Part shown: one piece after another, positions 5,668 through 6,189 of the stretch
Layout of the letters: each line of letters opens with the position of its first letter
Numbering within the stretch: position 1 is the stretch's first letter
DNA from: JBOHHM01 sp050725495
Lineage (GTDB): Bacteria; Pseudomonadota; Gammaproteobacteria; Burkholderiales; Burkholderiaceae_C
Assembly: GCA_050725495.1 (NCBI GenBank)
Contig: JBOHHM010000225.1
Span: 1 to 6,189, forward strand
DNA length: 6,189 bases
Direction: 5' to 3'
Program-made: the position numbers and the translations under genes
Notes under the pieces: generated by a model
Database searches by the model: none
What the model saw: the letters and a program-made list of their open reading frames with translations, nothing else
What the model was told of the DNA's origin: nothing

Positions 5668-5761
5668 AACGCCGACGGCTTCTTTCGCAACAGCCGGCAG
5701 CGGCGCCAAGGTGTTCCAGCGAGGTAACCAGAGCGCAGCTTGTCGGGTACACAATAGGGCC
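5668..5761. other. Upstream region of amn, origin unclear
   Basis: This stretch joins the ATPase remnant to the amn start. No complete gene fits in it. Just before the amn ATG, AGGG (5756-5759) is too close to act as a normal Shine-Dalgarno. CACAAT (5750-5755) resembles a -10 box but has no good -35 partner. The amn promoter is therefore not identified. The reading frame of amn stays open upstream through this region without a convincing start codon. Confidence 0.35.
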
Positions 5762-6189
5762 ATGTCCTACCTCCCCACCTTCATTGCTCCCAGCCGCTAC
5801 ACCGACGCCGCCGCCGCACTGGCCCAGGAGCGCAAGATATACACGCTGCAGATCGAACACCTGCGTGCGGCCAAGCAGCGCAAAGTGGCGGGCGAGACCC
5901 TGCCCGGCCATGTGCGGGCCTGCTACCCGTTCGTGCGAATCCACACCGACACCGTGGCCCGCGCGCCCTCGCCGGACAGCGCGCAGCTGAGCTACGGCTT
6001 TGTCGCCGGACCGGGCCGCTACGAGACCACGCTGACCCGGCCCGACCTGTACGAGGACTATTACCTCGAGCAGTTCCGCCTGCTGCTGCAAAACCACCGG
6101 GTCGAGCTCGAAGTGGGCACCAGCACCCAGCCGATTCCGGTGCATTTCTCGTTCGCCGAGAACGGCCATGTCGAAGTCAACATGAGCGC
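5762..6189 (+). CDS. amn: AMP nucleosidase, N-terminal part (runs off the window)
   Basis: AMP nucleosidase (EC 3.2.2.4) hydrolyses AMP to adenine and ribose 5-phosphate in purine salvage and adenylate control. The 142 residues present match the N-terminal AMP nucleosidase domain: GHVRACYPFVRIHTDT, YGFVAGPGRYETTLTRPDLY (about 80-99) and YYLEQFRLLL. E. coli Amn has the equivalent region FGRFTHAGSYTTTITRPTLF followed by YLNEQLTLLY. The catalytic nucleoside-phosphorylase-like domain lies beyond the window, so completeness cannot be judged. ATG 5762 gives an N-terminus of the expected length. The Shine-Dalgarno is poor (AGGG two bases before the ATG). The gene is separated from gor by repeats and a gene remnant, so it is probably transcribed on its own. 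Confidence 0.9.
   Translation, partial: MSYLPTFIAPSRYTDAAAALAQERKIYTLQIEHLRAAKQRKVAGETLPGHVRACYPFVRIHTDTVARAPSPDSAQLSYGFVAGPGRYETTLTRPDLYEDYYLEQFRLLLQNHRVELEVGTSTQPIPVHFSFAENGHVEVNMS

Noticed and set aside
5476..6169. Minus-strand frames opposite the repeat region and amn
   Set aside because: They cross palindromic repeats and run antisense to the conserved amn frame; no protein family is recognisable.

Overview
The window looks like chromosomal DNA of a high-GC betaproteobacterium, most likely Burkholderiales and probably Comamonadaceae (Variovorax/Acidovorax/Polaromonas-like). Codon third positions are strongly G/C. The proteins read as typical of that group. The 3' third carries short GC-rich palindromic repeats of the kind common between Comamonadaceae genes. 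The assignment is from memory of sequence style, not from a search.

Left part (1-1390). The first ~133 bases are about 52% GC, clearly lower than the rest, and abut a broken aldehyde dehydrogenase gene of the coniferyl-aldehyde dehydrogenase type. That gene lacks its first ~110-120 codons and carries a one-base frameshift at 834-836, so it is a decaying pseudogene cut by an insertion or rearrangement. A short non-coding stretch with two inverted repeats separates it from the convergent genes on the minus strand.

Central part (1391-5366). This is an intact module. Two minus-strand genes, a glutathione S-transferase and a pyridoxamine-phosphate-oxidase-like flavin-nucleotide-binding protein, overlap by four bases (ATGA). 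They are transcribed divergently from a LysR-type regulator. The 112-bp divergent region holds a T-N11-A LysR-type palindrome lying between the -35 and -10 of a candidate lysR promoter. Ten bases after lysR starts a complete glutathione reductase gene (gor). The arrangement suggests one regulator controlling glutathione-dependent detoxification or redox functions on both sides; the inducer is unknown.

Right part (5367-6189). The ~395 bases after gor hold no intact gene. They contain a double-hairpin repeat that begins inside the last gor codons, a second GC-rich palindromic repeat, and an apparent N-terminal remnant of a DUF4143-type P-loop ATPase broken just before its Walker A lysine. The window ends inside amn, AMP nucleosidase.

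I found no convincing undescribed system. The most useful observations are the possibly leaderless, autoregulated lysR promoter, the gor end that appears to be made of repeat sequence, and the two gene remnants.
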